Shown here: positions 24,281 to 32,547 of the stretch, piece by piece
How the letters are laid out: the number at the start of each line of letters is the position of its first letter
Numbering within the stretch: position 1 is the stretch's first letter
Position numbers and translations under genes: made by a program
From: Pseudomonadota bacterium
GTDB lineage: Bacteria > Pseudomonadota > Alphaproteobacteria > Acetobacterales > Acetobacteraceae
Length of the DNA stretch: 32,640 bases
Direction of reading: 5' to 3'
Assembly: GCA_021816925.1 (NCBI GenBank)
Contig: JAKAWQ010000044.1
Coordinates: forward strand, 1-32,640
Notes under the pieces: model-generated
What the model was told of the DNA's origin: nothing
The model's input: the letters and a program-made list of their open reading frames with translations, nothing else
Database searches by the model: none

Positions 24281-25270
24281 ATGAAAACCCGATGCAACGC
24301 GCCGCGTGACCACTACGCGGCAGTCACCGATCGCGTGATCGCGGCACTGGAGGCTGGAACCCCGCCCTGGCGTCGGCCTTGGGACGAGAAGCAGGCCGGC
24401 GGCCCCAGCATGCCGTGCAACGCCACGACTGGTACGCGCTATCGCGGCATCAACGTCGTGACGCTCGGCATGTCGCCGCTTGCGTTCATGAGCGGCGACC
24501 CGCGATGGGCGACCTACAAGCAGGCCGCGGCGCGCGGCTGGCAGGTCCGCAAGGGCGAACGCGGCACCACGGCATATTTTTACAAACGCATCGAAGTGCG
24601 CGATGCGAGGACACCGGAGCCTCACGACCAAGATGCGGAAACCAGGCGCGTTCCGCTGTTGCGCGCCTTTACGCTGTTCCATGCGAGCCAGATCGAGGGG
24701 ATCTCCGCGTTTGTTTCCCCGACAATCGAGGAAGCGCCGTGGCGGGCGCCGGAAGCGGCTGAGATCATCGTTGCCAACAGCGGCGTCCGCGTCTGCATCG
24801 GCGGCGATCGTGCCTTTTATTCTCCGGCGACAGATCACATCCAGATGCCGCCGCGCGTGGCGTTTCATTCAGCCGCGGGTTGGAGCAATACGATTTTGCA
24901 CGAACTTTCCCACGCCAGCGGGCATTCGTCGCGGCTCAATCGTGATCTGCGCAATGCCTTTGGTTCACCGGATTATTCGCGCGAAGAGTTGCGGGTAGAA
25001 TTGGCGCAAATGACGATCTGCGCGGAACTCGGCCTCGGCGCTGGCGAATTCAGTAACGGCGTGGCGTACATCGCGTCCTGGCTGGAATCGTTCCGGTCGG
25101 ACCGCAAGGAGATCTTTCGCGCCGCCGCTGAGGCACAACGCATCGCCGATTATCTGCTGGCGTTTCATCCGGCCTACGCGAACCGTCCGGCGGCATCGCC
25201 CGAGAGCGTGCCGCTCGCCGACGAAAACGACACGGCCGACGCCCCGGAACCAATGCCGGCAGCCGCATAG
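24281..25270 (+). CDS. ardC: ArdC-like antirestriction protein
   Basis: 329 residues. The N-terminal ssDNA-binding domain (ArdC_N) has RVIAALEAGTPPWRRPWD and NATTGTRYRGINVVTLG; the C-terminal zincin-like peptidase domain has the HExxH motif in ILHELSHASGHSSRLNRD, followed by YSREELRVELAQM with a further Glu. ArdC proteins protect incoming DNA from restriction during conjugative transfer. Start at the ATG at 24281; upstream in-frame sequence runs through the GC-rich repeat and is rejected. Confidence 0.9.
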   Translation: MKTRCNAPRDHYAAVTDRVIAALEAGTPPWRRPWDEKQAGGPSMPCNATTGTRYRGINVVTLGMSPLAFMSGDPRWATYKQAAARGWQVRKGERGTTAYFYKRIEVRDARTPEPHDQDAETRRVPLLRAFTLFHASQIEGISAFVSPTIEEAPWRAPEAAEIIVANSGVRVCIGGDRAFYSPATDHIQMPPRVAFHSAAGWSNTILHELSHASGHSSRLNRDLRNAFGSPDYSREELRVELAQMTICAELGLGAGEFSNGVAYIASWLESFRSDRKEIFRAAAEAQRIADYLLAFHPAYANRPAASPESVPLADENDTADAPEPMPAAA

Positions 25271-25279
25271 CGCCGCGCC

Positions 25280-25300
25280 GCTGACCGGTCCCCGGTCAGC
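25280..25300 (+). terminator. Perfect hairpin after ardC
   Basis: GCTGACCGG-TCC-CCGGTCAGC: a 9-bp stem with a 3-nt loop, 10 nt past the ardC stop. No T-tract follows, so a terminator or mRNA-end stabiliser is likely but not certain. A second stem, GGCCGC/GCGGCC, follows near 25337-25354. Confidence 0.45.
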
Positions 25301-25391
25301 CCTTGCCGATCCACCCATTCAGCCATCCGGCCCGGCCGCTTCCAGGCGGCCGGCGCGGCTGCCCGCGCCACTGACCCACGAGGAGACCACC

Positions 25392-25856
25392 ATGCCGACC
25401 GACACCGGCGAATTCACCCTCAGCCTGTTCGACAACACTGCGTTGCCGAGCTGGTCTTGTCCGACGCCGCCAGCAGCTTCCGTTCTGTTCGACGACGAAG
25501 AGGCTAATGCGGACGGCGAGACGCCGCCGGTGTCCGCTCCGGTTGTCCGCGGCAGCAACTTTCACCTCGCGGCCGATCGGGATCTTGCTCCGGGCTGGCC
25601 AGCGCGGGCGCGCGACAACATCGCCGCGATTACCCTGTCGAAGGCGCTTGAACAGTCGGGCCGCGCGGCAACGCGCGACGAGCAGGCGCAGCTGCTGCGC
25701 TTCGTCGGCTTCGGCGCGACCGAGCTGGCGCAGACCTGCTTCCGCCGCCCCGGCGAGGATGCGTTCCGCTCCGGCTGGCAGGAGATCGGCGCCGCCCTCG
25801 AAGCCGCCGTCACGGCGGCGGAATACTCTGCCGAACCTATTTCCGGCACTGTTTGA
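25392..25856 (+). pseudogene. Large helicase/N6-methylase, N-terminal fragment
   Basis: 154 residues remain, with a good SD (AGGAG about 7 nt before the ATG). NFHLAADRDLAPGWPARARD, NIAAITLSKALEQSGR and QLLRFVGFGATELAQTCFRR are characteristic of the N-terminus of the very large (about 1,500 residue) SNF2-type helicase/DNA methylase proteins of alphaproteobacterial mobile elements. Homology ends near AAVTAAEYS (about 25830); the remaining codons and stop are foreign. The integrase element begins right there. Confidence 0.75.
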
Positions 25857-25976
25857 CAGTGTTTTACAACCCCTAGGAACCGGCTGAAACTCTAACGAGA
25901 GCATCCGCAATCATTCCGTTGCGTCCCGTCACGTCCGGCGCTAGAGTGTATCCCTGCGAGATGAATGGATGGCGCC

Positions 25977-27209
25977 ATGGCGGGGAAGCTGAACAGTCTG
26001 AGCGTGAAGCGGGAAACCCGGCCAGGGAACCATGCCGATGGCGGTAATCTATATCTGAGAGTGCAGCCGGAAGGCTCGAAATCCTGGGTTTTCCGGTTCA
26101 AGCGCCGGAACCCCATCACCGGCAAGGACAAGACAACATGGGTTGGCCTTGGCTCGCTCGAGCTGGTGAGCCTGGCCGAAGCGCGCGCTCGCGCTCTCGA
26201 ATATCGCAAACTGGTGCGCCAGGGTGGCGATCCCCTGGCCGCTGAGCGTGCTCGCCGTGCCGGACACGCCGGCGGCCGGCCGTTCTCTGAGGTGATGACG
26301 CTCTATATAGATGCGCACCGCGCCGGATGGCGGAACGCGAAACATGCGGCGCAATGGCGCACCACGCTTGAGCAGCACGCCGCGCGCCTGTTGCCGCTAT
26401 CCGTGGCCGCGATCGATACCGGCGCCGTGTTGAGCGTGCTGCGGCCTATCTGGAACGAGAAAACCGAAACCGCTTCCAGGCTGCGCGGCAGGATCGAGAA
26501 CGTGCTCGACTACGCCACGGCGCGCGGCTGGCGCGTTGGCGAGAACCCTGCACGCTGGCGCGGACATCTCGACAAGCTGCTGCCGGCAAAGGCGAAGGTT
26601 GCCGCTGTAGAGCACCATGCCGCCGTGCCGTGGCGCGAGATAGGCGCCGTGATGGCCGCGCTCGCCACAAGCAACGGAACCGCTGCCAGGTGCTTGGCCT
26701 TCGCCATCCTGACTGCTGCTCGATCCGGCGAGGCGCGCGGCGCGCGGTGGCAGGAAATCGACATGGACGCGGCGCTATGGACGGTTCCGGCCGAGCGCAT
26801 GAAGGCCGGACGGGAACACCGCGTGCCGCTTTCCGCGCCTGCGCTCGCCATCCTGGCCGAGATGATGGCGCTACGTCGGAAGCCGGGTGATCTCGTGTTC
26901 CCTGGCGGCCGGCCTGGCGCGCCGCTGAGTGACGTGGCGCTCGCGAAGGCGCTGCGCGCTGCTGGCGGTGGTGATGCGACAGTGCACGGTTGCCGCTCGA
27001 CGTTTCGCGACTGGGTTGCCGAGGCCACGGCCTTTCCGCGCGAGATCGCCGAGAGCGCGCTGGCACATAGGAACCCCGACAAGACGGAAGCCGCTTATGC
27101 CCGCTCGGATCACCTGGAACGGCGCCGCCAGATGATGAACGCCTGGGGTGAGCATTGCACTCGCTCGCCGGACGCCACGGCGGCCATCGTGCCGTTGCGC
27201 CGCGCCTGA
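25977..27209 (+). CDS. int: P4-type tyrosine integrase
   Basis: 410 residues from the ATG at 25977 (an ATG at 25965 adds four residues). The N-terminal DUF4102 arm-binding domain (LSVKRETRPGNHADGGNLYL, RVQPEGSKSWVFRF) is followed by a core-binding domain and the catalytic domain: R249 (TAARSGEARG), H337 and R340 (HGCRSTFRDW), H364 (ALAHRNPDKT) and Y374 (EAAYARS). All catalytic residues are present, so it should be active. It would integrate and, with an excisionase, excise the element. Confidence 0.93.
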   Translation: MAGKLNSLSVKRETRPGNHADGGNLYLRVQPEGSKSWVFRFKRRNPITGKDKTTWVGLGSLELVSLAEARARALEYRKLVRQGGDPLAAERARRAGHAGGRPFSEVMTLYIDAHRAGWRNAKHAAQWRTTLEQHAARLLPLSVAAIDTGAVLSVLRPIWNEKTETASRLRGRIENVLDYATARGWRVGENPARWRGHLDKLLPAKAKVAAVEHHAAVPWREIGAVMAALATSNGTAARCLAFAILTAARSGEARGARWQEIDMDAALWTVPAERMKAGREHRVPLSAPALAILAEMMALRRKPGDLVFPGGRPGAPLSDVALAKALRAAGGGDATVHGCRSTFRDWVAEATAFPREIAESALAHRNPDKTEAAYARSDHLERRRQMMNAWGEHCTRSPDATAAIVPLRRA

Positions 27210-27242
27210 AACGATACGGCCCCAGCCGCCAAGGAGGCAGCC

Positions 27243-27434
27243 ATGGCAAAGCCTGATGCGACAGACACCTTGGCCCATGAGCCGCGCGAGACGGATCATG
27301 CCGCCGATATCGCCCGCCTGCTTGCTGAGATCGGATTGGCGGCCCGGCGCCTGGCTGAGATCGCCAAGGATGACGCCGAGCGGGAATTGCACCGCCACCT
27401 TGCCATCATCGCGGCCGGGCGGCGCTGGCAATGA
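27243..27434 (+). CDS. Small unknown helical protein
   Basis: 63 residues, MAKPDATDTLAHEPRETD, then a long amphipathic helix. AAGGAGG lies 5-6 nt before the ATG, a strong SD. It directly follows the integrase. Function unknown. Confidence 0.6.
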   Translation: MAKPDATDTLAHEPRETDHAADIARLLAEIGLAARRLAEIAKDDAERELHRHLAIIAAGRRWQ

Positions 27435-27441
27435 TGGCTTT

Positions 27442-27732
27442 CTACCTCTCGCCCGCTGGCGCTTCCCCAAGCCGCCCGAGCCATTGCTTGATCGCGTCAT
27501 TCGCCCGCCGCTGCCAGCCCGGCCCGGTGGCCCGAAGCCGGGTGAGCACGTCATCATCGAGCCGCAAGGTGACAAGCCGCTTGGGCGAGAGAGATGGCGG
27601 CCGCCCGCGCCGCACCAGCTTCTCGCCGTCCCGGATATCGGCGCGCGCGAAGAAGGCTTCGGTTAATTCCGGCGCGTCATCGGGATCAATCCATGTGCCG
27701 TTGCCAGCGTTTCGCTTCCTGAGCATGGGCAT
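27442..27732 (-). CDS. brnA: BrnA-family antitoxin
   Basis: 96 residues. The ribbon-helix-helix core SPKRLVTLRLDDDVLTRLRA followed by TGPGWQRRANDAIKQWL is the BrnA antitoxin signature. It is downstream of and overlaps the toxin gene by 47 nt, the normal toxin-first order of brnTA. BrnA binds BrnT and the operon promoter, so autoregulation is expected. An internal ATG at 27726 is an alternative start. Confidence 0.88.
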   Translation of the reverse strand: MPMLRKRNAGNGTWIDPDDAPELTEAFFARADIRDGEKLVRRGRPPSLSPKRLVTLRLDDDVLTRLRATGPGWQRRANDAIKQWLGRLGEAPAGER

Positions 27733-27958
27733 ACCTCATCGAAATCACTCGCCGCGTTCCGTGGCGCGGCGTCCACACGATCACCACCAGCCGATCGCCG
27801 AGATATCCCGCCGTGATGAACCGGGCTTCGCCATAGTCCCGCCGATCATCCGGCGCGGTGGCATGGCGCCCGGCGAACACCTTGGCGGCATCACGGAAAT
27901 CAAGCCCTCGCCGGGCAAGCGTGGCATGGCGCTTGGCCGGATCGAAGGTGATGCGCAC
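27686..27958 (-). CDS. brnT: BrnT-family ribonuclease toxin
   Basis: 90 residues from a GTG at 27958: MRITFDPAKRHATLARRGLD, FRDAAKVFAG and VVIVWTPRHGTRRVISMRYA. These are the BrnT motifs (RelE-like fold; the His/Asp/Arg-rich C-terminal segment is catalytic). Length matches the family, which is why upstream in-frame sequence is excluded. Stabilisation of the element is the likely role. Confidence 0.88.
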   Translation of the reverse strand: MRITFDPAKRHATLARRGLDFRDAAKVFAGRHATAPDDRRDYGEARFITAGYLGDRLVVIVWTPRHGTRRVISMRYAHAQEAKRWQRHMD

Positions 27959-28349
27959 GGATTTTATGTAACTACGGAAAAGAGCGGCCGCAAGGGAAGA
28001 ATCCCGCGCCGCTGAAAGACGCCGCGCCGGCCGGCTGCCGGCATAGAGCGGCCAGGGAAGCGCCTGATCCGCGCCGCCCCGGCCTAAGCCGCCAATGGGG
28101 GATATCCGATGGCTGAGCCTGATCCTTCCCATACCGCCGCCGCGGCAAGACGCAACACCCGGCTTACATGGGTTGCGTGATTTTTATCCATGCAAGCAAC
28201 AAAGCAATCAACAAAAACTCAAGGAAAAGTTTATTACAAATTTGCCAAAGTGTTGCGAAAGATTGGCGAGGAATAACTTCCCATTTTTCGATTGCGCCGA
28301 ATAACATGAACGCGCAAAACGTGGCATCCACTAGACAAGGACGGCTCCA
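27959..28349. promoter_or_regulatory. AT-rich control region between brnT and the HTH gene
   Basis: About 390 nt without a supported gene. The part 28168-28330 is much more AT-rich than its surroundings, with runs such as CAAAAACTCAAGG and GTTTATTACAAATTTG. It should hold the divergent brnTA promoter and the promoter of the replication operon. A short inverted pair GTTGC/GCAAC flanks ATTTTTATCCATG near 28171-28201. No precise operator could be assigned. Confidence 0.45.
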
Positions 28350-28568
28350 ATGGAACCCTACGCCTTAACCGTTCCCGAAGCGGTTCGCTTTTCCGGCATC
28401 GCGCGAACGCGACTCTACATGCTTGCTAGTGAAGGCCGGCTCGAATTGAAAAAATGCGGCCGGCGAACGATCGTTCTTGCCGACGATCTCAAGCGGCTGC
28501 TCGCGGAACTTCCGGCGGCCGATATCCGCCCCGCGCCGCGCCCTGCCGCCCCGGCCGAAGCCGCTTAA
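28350..28568 (+). CDS. AlpA/excisionase-like HTH protein
   Basis: 72 residues; MEPYALTVPEAVRFSGIART followed by RLYMLASEGRLELKKCGRRT is the MerR-like helix-turn-helix seen in AlpA regulators and Xis proteins (helix_turn_helix_17). The C-terminus is Ala/Pro-rich. It lies first in the replication operon, the usual place for this regulator/excisionase in P4-like elements. Regulator versus directionality factor cannot be told apart. Confidence 0.75.
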   Translation: MEPYALTVPEAVRFSGIARTRLYMLASEGRLELKKCGRRTIVLADDLKRLLAELPAADIRPAPRPAAPAEAA

Positions 28569-28634
28569 CGTCCTGAAAATCCACAGAGAAAACCCGCCGA
28601 GCGCTTGCGACGCTGGCGGGCTGAAAGGCGAAAA

Positions 28635-29534
28635 ATGCAAGATTCTCAATGGCACCGGCCGCCCCTGGCGTCAACAGAAATTTCCGCCACTGATCTCGCC
28701 GCCCGGCTCAACCTTCGCCGCTCGCGCCCCGGCGAATGGCGCGGAAATTGCCCGGCTTGCGGATACGTCGGCGCGGCCGTGTTGAGCGAGCGGGGCAGCC
28801 GGCCGCTGCTTTGGTGCGCGTCCTGCCAGGATTCGGCCGGGCTCGCCGCCGCCCTGCGGCAAGCGGCTGGTGGCGTGTTGCCGCCCCGTGCCGAGCCGAA
28901 AGATGCCGTGAGCGACGCCGAGCGTCGAGCCGCCAAGCTCGCCCGCGCTGCCGCCCTATGGGCGAGCGCCGAGCCGATCACGGCCGATTGTCCGGCCGGC
29001 CGATATCTGCGCCACCGTCGCATCGAGCACGTCATGGAGTCGCGCGCCTTGCGTTGGCGTTCGGACACGCCGCACCCCGCCGGCGGACGCCGCGTCGCGT
29101 TGCTCGCCAAGATCACCGCGACGGATGGAACTCTCGCAGGCTTGCAGCGCATATATCTCGATCGAGACGGGAATAAAGCCACCGTCGAACCCGTGAAAGC
29201 ATCCCTCGGCCTGATCGCCGGCGGCGCCGTGCGTTTGCAGGATTGCAGCGCGGAACTTGTGGTTGGCGAAGGGATCGAAACAAGCGCCGCTGCTGGCGCG
29301 CTCTTATCTCGGCCGGCATGGGCGGCGGTTTCGTGCGGTAATCTCGGCCGATCGCTGATCCTGCCGCCGGAAATCAGATCAATCATCATCGCCGTTGATG
29401 CCGATGAACCCGGCCAGGCGGCGGCGCGGGCGGCCTGGCAGCGATGGGCGCGCGAAGGGCGGCGCGTGCGGCTCGCAACGCCGAAGGAAGCCGGCGCCGA
29501 TTTCAGCGACATCGTGATGGGGGCCGGCCAATGA
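28635..29534 (+). CDS. Toprim primase with CHC2-like zinc finger
   Basis: 299 residues. Zinc ligands C39xxC42 (GNCPACGY) and C61xxC64 (LWCASCQD) precede a toprim domain with the catalytic Glu in LVVGEGIETSAAAG and the metal-binding Asp pair in IIIAVDADEPGQAA. It would prime replication of the element. Start at 28635 follows GAAAGGCG; an upstream frame start at 28605 lacks an SD. Its stop overlaps the ATPase start (ATGA). Confidence 0.88.
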   Translation: MQDSQWHRPPLASTEISATDLAARLNLRRSRPGEWRGNCPACGYVGAAVLSERGSRPLLWCASCQDSAGLAAALRQAAGGVLPPRAEPKDAVSDAERRAAKLARAAALWASAEPITADCPAGRYLRHRRIEHVMESRALRWRSDTPHPAGGRRVALLAKITATDGTLAGLQRIYLDRDGNKATVEPVKASLGLIAGGAVRLQDCSAELVVGEGIETSAAAGALLSRPAWAAVSCGNLGRSLILPPEIRSIIIAVDADEPGQAAARAAWQRWAREGRRVRLATPKEAGADFSDIVMGAGQ

Positions 29535-31573
29535 ACCAGCAAGAGCGCCGCGCGGCGCTGGCAGGCATCGCGCGCCTTGAGCCGTCCGAGATGCTGCGGG
29601 GCGTAGTTTCCGAGGCGCCCGAAGCTGCGGCGGATGCGCCCTACACGATCGCCGAAATCACCGATCCGCTCGCCGATCTCGCTGCCCGCGCGAAAGCCGA
29701 TCCGGCGATTGCGTTCTCTGATGACGTGATCGAAGCCCTTGCCGAATTGCGTGCCGAAGAACGGGGGCGGTTCGAAGCGATCCGCGCCGAACTCAAGCGG
29801 GCCGGGGTCCGCGTCACCGAACTCGATCCGCTGATTTGCGCGGCGGCGGGTGATGAAGGCGGCCGGCAGACTCAAGCCGATCTATTGCTCGAACTCGCGG
29901 ATACGGCCGACCTTTTCCATGATCGGGATAAGCGCGCGTTTGCCGATATCCGCGTTGGCGACGTTCGCGAAACATGGCCGGTGAAATCAACGGGATTCCG
30001 GCGATGGCTCGGGCGAGCATTTTACCAAAAACATGGCGGCGCGCCGAACTCGGACGCGATGGCATCCGCGCTCGCCGTGATCGAAGCCAAAGCGCACTAT
30101 GACGCGCCTGAACGGCCTATTTTCCTGCGTATCGGCGAACATGACGGGCGGCTTTACCTCGATCTCGGCGATGAAACCTGGCGGGCAATCGAGATCGACG
30201 CAGGAGGCTGGTGCGTAGTTTCCGAGCCGCCTTGCCGGTTCCGGCGCGCGCCGGGGATGCTACCGCTGCCGGAACCGACGCGCGGCGGATCGATCGAGGC
30301 ATTGCGCGGATTGCTCAACATAAGCACGGATCAGCAATTCATCCTTTCCGTAGCGTGGCTTCTCGCGACATTCCGGCCTGCCGGGCCGTATCCGGTGCTG
30401 ATCGTTTCCGGCGAGCATGGCGCGGCGAAAACGTCCTTCGTGAGTGCCTTGCGGGCGCTTATCGATCCCAACACCACGCCGATGAGATCGATGCCGCGGG
30501 AGGATCGCGATTTGTTCATTTCCGCAACAAATGCTCACGTGCTGGCCTTCGACAATCTGAGCGGGCTGCCGGCATGGCTTTCGGATGCCTTGTGCCGGCT
30601 GGCGACTGGCGGCGGCTTTTCCACGCGCGCGCTCTGGACTGATGGCGACGAAGTGCTTTTCGACGCGATGCGGCCAATTGCACTGAATGGCATCGAGGAC
30701 ATCGTGAGCCGGCCTGATCTCGCCGATCGAGGGCTTTTCATGGGGCTCGCGGCGATCGCCGAGACTGAGCGAAAAACTGACAAAGAAATGCGCACCGCGA
30801 TCGAGACGGCGCGGCCGGCAATCCTTGGCGCGCTTCTTGATGCCGTCTCGCGCGGCCTGGCGAGGCTGCCTGGCTTGACGCTGCCGGAGCTGCCAAGGAT
30901 GGCCGATTTCGCGATTTGGGCCGTGGCCTGCGGCGATGGCGCGCTCTGGCCCGAAGGCGCCTTCGTGGCGGCGTTTGGCGAGAACCGCGCCGCGGCGATT
31001 GGCGACGTGATCGAAGGTGATGTCGTGGCTTCCGCACTGGTGAAATTCATGGCCGATGCGGCGGAATGGACTGGCCCCGCCGGCGCGTTGCGCCAGCGGC
31101 TCGGCGAGATCGCCGGCGAAGCCGCCGCCAAGGCTCGAACCTGGCCCGCGAACGATCGAGCACTCGCGGGAAAGTTGCGCCGCATCGCGCCCTTCCTGCG
31201 CTCGCCGAGCGTCGGGATCGAGGCAATCTTCGAGCGGGACATGCGCGGCCGGTATATATGCCTGCGGCGTTCCCATACAGTAGGGGAATTTGCGTCATTT
31301 GCGTCATGTACGTCATCAGAACGAAAAAACGGCAGAAATCAGCCATTTTCCGACTCTGAGGCCATGACGCAAAATGACGCAAATGATGTGGCCATGACGC
31401 AAACGGCCTCAGCCATGACGCAAACCCATGACGCAAATGACGGATCGGAAAGCGGTTTGCGTCATGCTAACCAATTGAAAACATTGCAGCATGACGCAAA
31501 TGACGCAAATGACGCAAATTCCCCTACTTCTCGGACGCCGGGAAGCGTGCATACCCGCCGGGGGGTGATATGA
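29531..31573 (+). CDS. AAA-type ATPase/replicative helicase of satellite, iteron-containing 3' end
   Basis: 680 residues. Walker A is GEHGAAKTS (294-302), Walker B VLAFDN (337-342), with a downstream Arg/Asn-rich sensor region (ISATNAHVLAF; DIVSRPDLADRG), as in the helicase half of P4-alpha-like and D5-like primase-helicases. With the toprim protein it makes a split primase-helicase. The last about 95 residues are low complexity (repeats of MTQ and DAND) because the gene runs through an iteron array. The protein-coding value of this tail is doubtful. It is ATGA-coupled on both sides. Confidence 0.8.
   Translation: MNQQERRAALAGIARLEPSEMLRGVVSEAPEAAADAPYTIAEITDPLADLAARAKADPAIAFSDDVIEALAELRAEERGRFEAIRAELKRAGVRVTELDPLICAAAGDEGGRQTQADLLLELADTADLFHDRDKRAFADIRVGDVRETWPVKSTGFRRWLGRAFYQKHGGAPNSDAMASALAVIEAKAHYDAPERPIFLRIGEHDGRLYLDLGDETWRAIEIDAGGWCVVSEPPCRFRRAPGMLPLPEPTRGGSIEALRGLLNISTDQQFILSVAWLLATFRPAGPYPVLIVSGEHGAAKTSFVSALRALIDPNTTPMRSMPREDRDLFISATNAHVLAFDNLSGLPAWLSDALCRLATGGGFSTRALWTDGDEVLFDAMRPIALNGIEDIVSRPDLADRGLFMGLAAIAETERKTDKEMRTAIETARPAILGALLDAVSRGLARLPGLTLPELPRMADFAIWAVACGDGALWPEGAFVAAFGENRAAAIGDVIEGDVVASALVKFMADAAEWTGPAGALRQRLGEIAGEAAAKARTWPANDRALAGKLRRIAPFLRSPSVGIEAIFERDMRGRYICLRRSHTVGEFASFASCTSSERKNGRNQPFSDSEAMTQNDANDVAMTQTASAMTQTHDANDGSESGLRHANQLKTLQHDANDANDANSPTSRTPGSVHTRRGVI
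31280..31527. repeat. Iteron array with 28-bp inverted repeat, candidate origin
   Basis: Eleven exact copies of TGACGCAAA or its complement. Complement orientation: 31289, 31298, 31456. Direct: 31365, 31375, 31395, 31416, 31429, 31492, 31501, 31510. The ends 31280-31307 and 31500-31527 are a perfect 28-bp inverted repeat that includes TAGGGGAATT plus two iterons. Degenerate copies lie at about 31309 and 31438. An AT-rich piece (CCAATTGAAAACATTG) sits at 31471-31486. P4-type origins also consist of iterons bound by the element's own replication protein. Confidence 0.85.
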
Positions 31574-32001
31574 GCGCCGCGTCACGCCTTCGCCAGCGCC
31601 TTGCCGGCGCTGGCGTGACGCTCACGCTCGATGGTGATAACAACCTTGAGTGGCAAGCGGCGGCCGATCCTCCGGCCGATCTTCTCGCCGAAGCGCGGCG
31701 GCTCAAGCCAGAACTGCTCGCGCTGCTGCGCGCCGAAGCGGCGAACGGGAACGGCGCCACCGGCCTGCTGCCGCTGAGCGAGATCATCCGTATGGTGGAA
31801 GGCATCGCCTTCGCCTTGCCGCTCACTGCGCCGGACAGGGTGCGCAAAGCGGCCTGCCGGATGCGCCGCGCCGGACACTGCCGGCAAGAGATCGCCGCGA
31901 CGTTGCTGCCGGCGGTGCCAATCGCGACGTCAGAAATGGCCGCACTCCTCGCGCTCGAAGACGGCTTAACCGACGCAATTCGGGGAGGGGGAGTGGCATG
32001 A
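31570..32001 (+). CDS. Small protein with TubC-like N-terminus
   Basis: 143 residues; residues 1-55 (RLRQRLAGAGVTLTLDGDNN, then LEARRLKPELLALLR-type helix) resemble the TubC N-terminal docking-domain pattern often seen in satellite and plasmid proteins. The rest is helical and unrecognised. Start overlaps the ATPase stop (ATGA). Confidence 0.6.
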   Translation: MSAASRLRQRLAGAGVTLTLDGDNNLEWQAAADPPADLLAEARRLKPELLALLRAEAANGNGATGLLPLSEIIRMVEGIAFALPLTAPDRVRKAACRMRRAGHCRQEIAATLLPAVPIATSEMAALLALEDGLTDAIRGGGVA

Positions 32002-32420
32002 GCAAGAACCCCGCCGCCACGCGCCGCGCCTTCGCCCGCGGCTTGGCAGCCATGGAACGCCAAGCCGGACAATCGAAAGCCTACGTCATCGAACTGTATG
32101 GCGGCGGCGCCGCGCTCGAACTGCTCGCGGCGGCCGTTGCTGGCGATGGCGAGGCGGCCGAGCGGCTGCGTGCCGTCAGCCCCCTCATCTCTGGCGCACT
32201 TCGTTCCTGCTCAGCATGTGGCGGCCCGCTCGATTTCCCGGCAGTGATAGGACTGTTGCGCCCCGCGCGAGAGACGCCGGGCGAGCTTCACGCGCTCGGC
32301 CTAGCGTGCTGCATGCGCTGCGCCGCTGAAGGCGAGACTGCCTTGCGTGCGAAGCTGCTCGCATTCTTTGGCGGCCGCTCGCTTGAGCCGACGCACGCGG
32401 CGCCGGGGGCAACACAGTAA
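31998..32420 (+). CDS. Small protein with two Cys pairs
   Basis: 140 residues. An N-terminal basic helix (MSKNPAATRRAFARGLAAME) is followed by two Cys pairs, CSACGG near 72-77 and CCMRCAAEG near 103-111, likely one zinc site. ATGA overlap with the gene before. Function not recognised. Confidence 0.6.
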   Translation: MSKNPAATRRAFARGLAAMERQAGQSKAYVIELYGGGAALELLAAAVAGDGEAAERLRAVSPLISGALRSCSACGGPLDFPAVIGLLRPARETPGELHALGLACCMRCAAEGETALRAKLLAFFGGRSLEPTHAAPGATQ

Positions 32421-32460
32421 GCACGCCCCCCCTAAAACTTCGTTGGATGTAATTTACTTT

Positions 32461-32547
32461 ATGTTAGATGGCCGCCGCTATCCCGGCATCATCCCGCCGC
32501 CATCCCGCGCAGAGCTAGCCCATCTTATTCACGGCGTGTCTGCGTGA
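32461..32547 (+). CDS. Very small ORF after AT-rich gap
   Basis: 28 residues (MLDGRRYPGIIPPPSRAEL...). No SD is visible, and the AT-rich ATGTAATTTACTTTATG before it could be a promoter. Its stop overlaps a GTG that opens the last frame. Weak support. Confidence 0.25.
   Translation: MLDGRRYPGIIPPPSRAELAHLIHGVSA

Noticed and set aside
31280-31527. CRISPR array
   Set aside because: Repeats are 9 bp, in both orientations, with irregular and often zero spacing, and lie inside an ORF; no cas genes are present.
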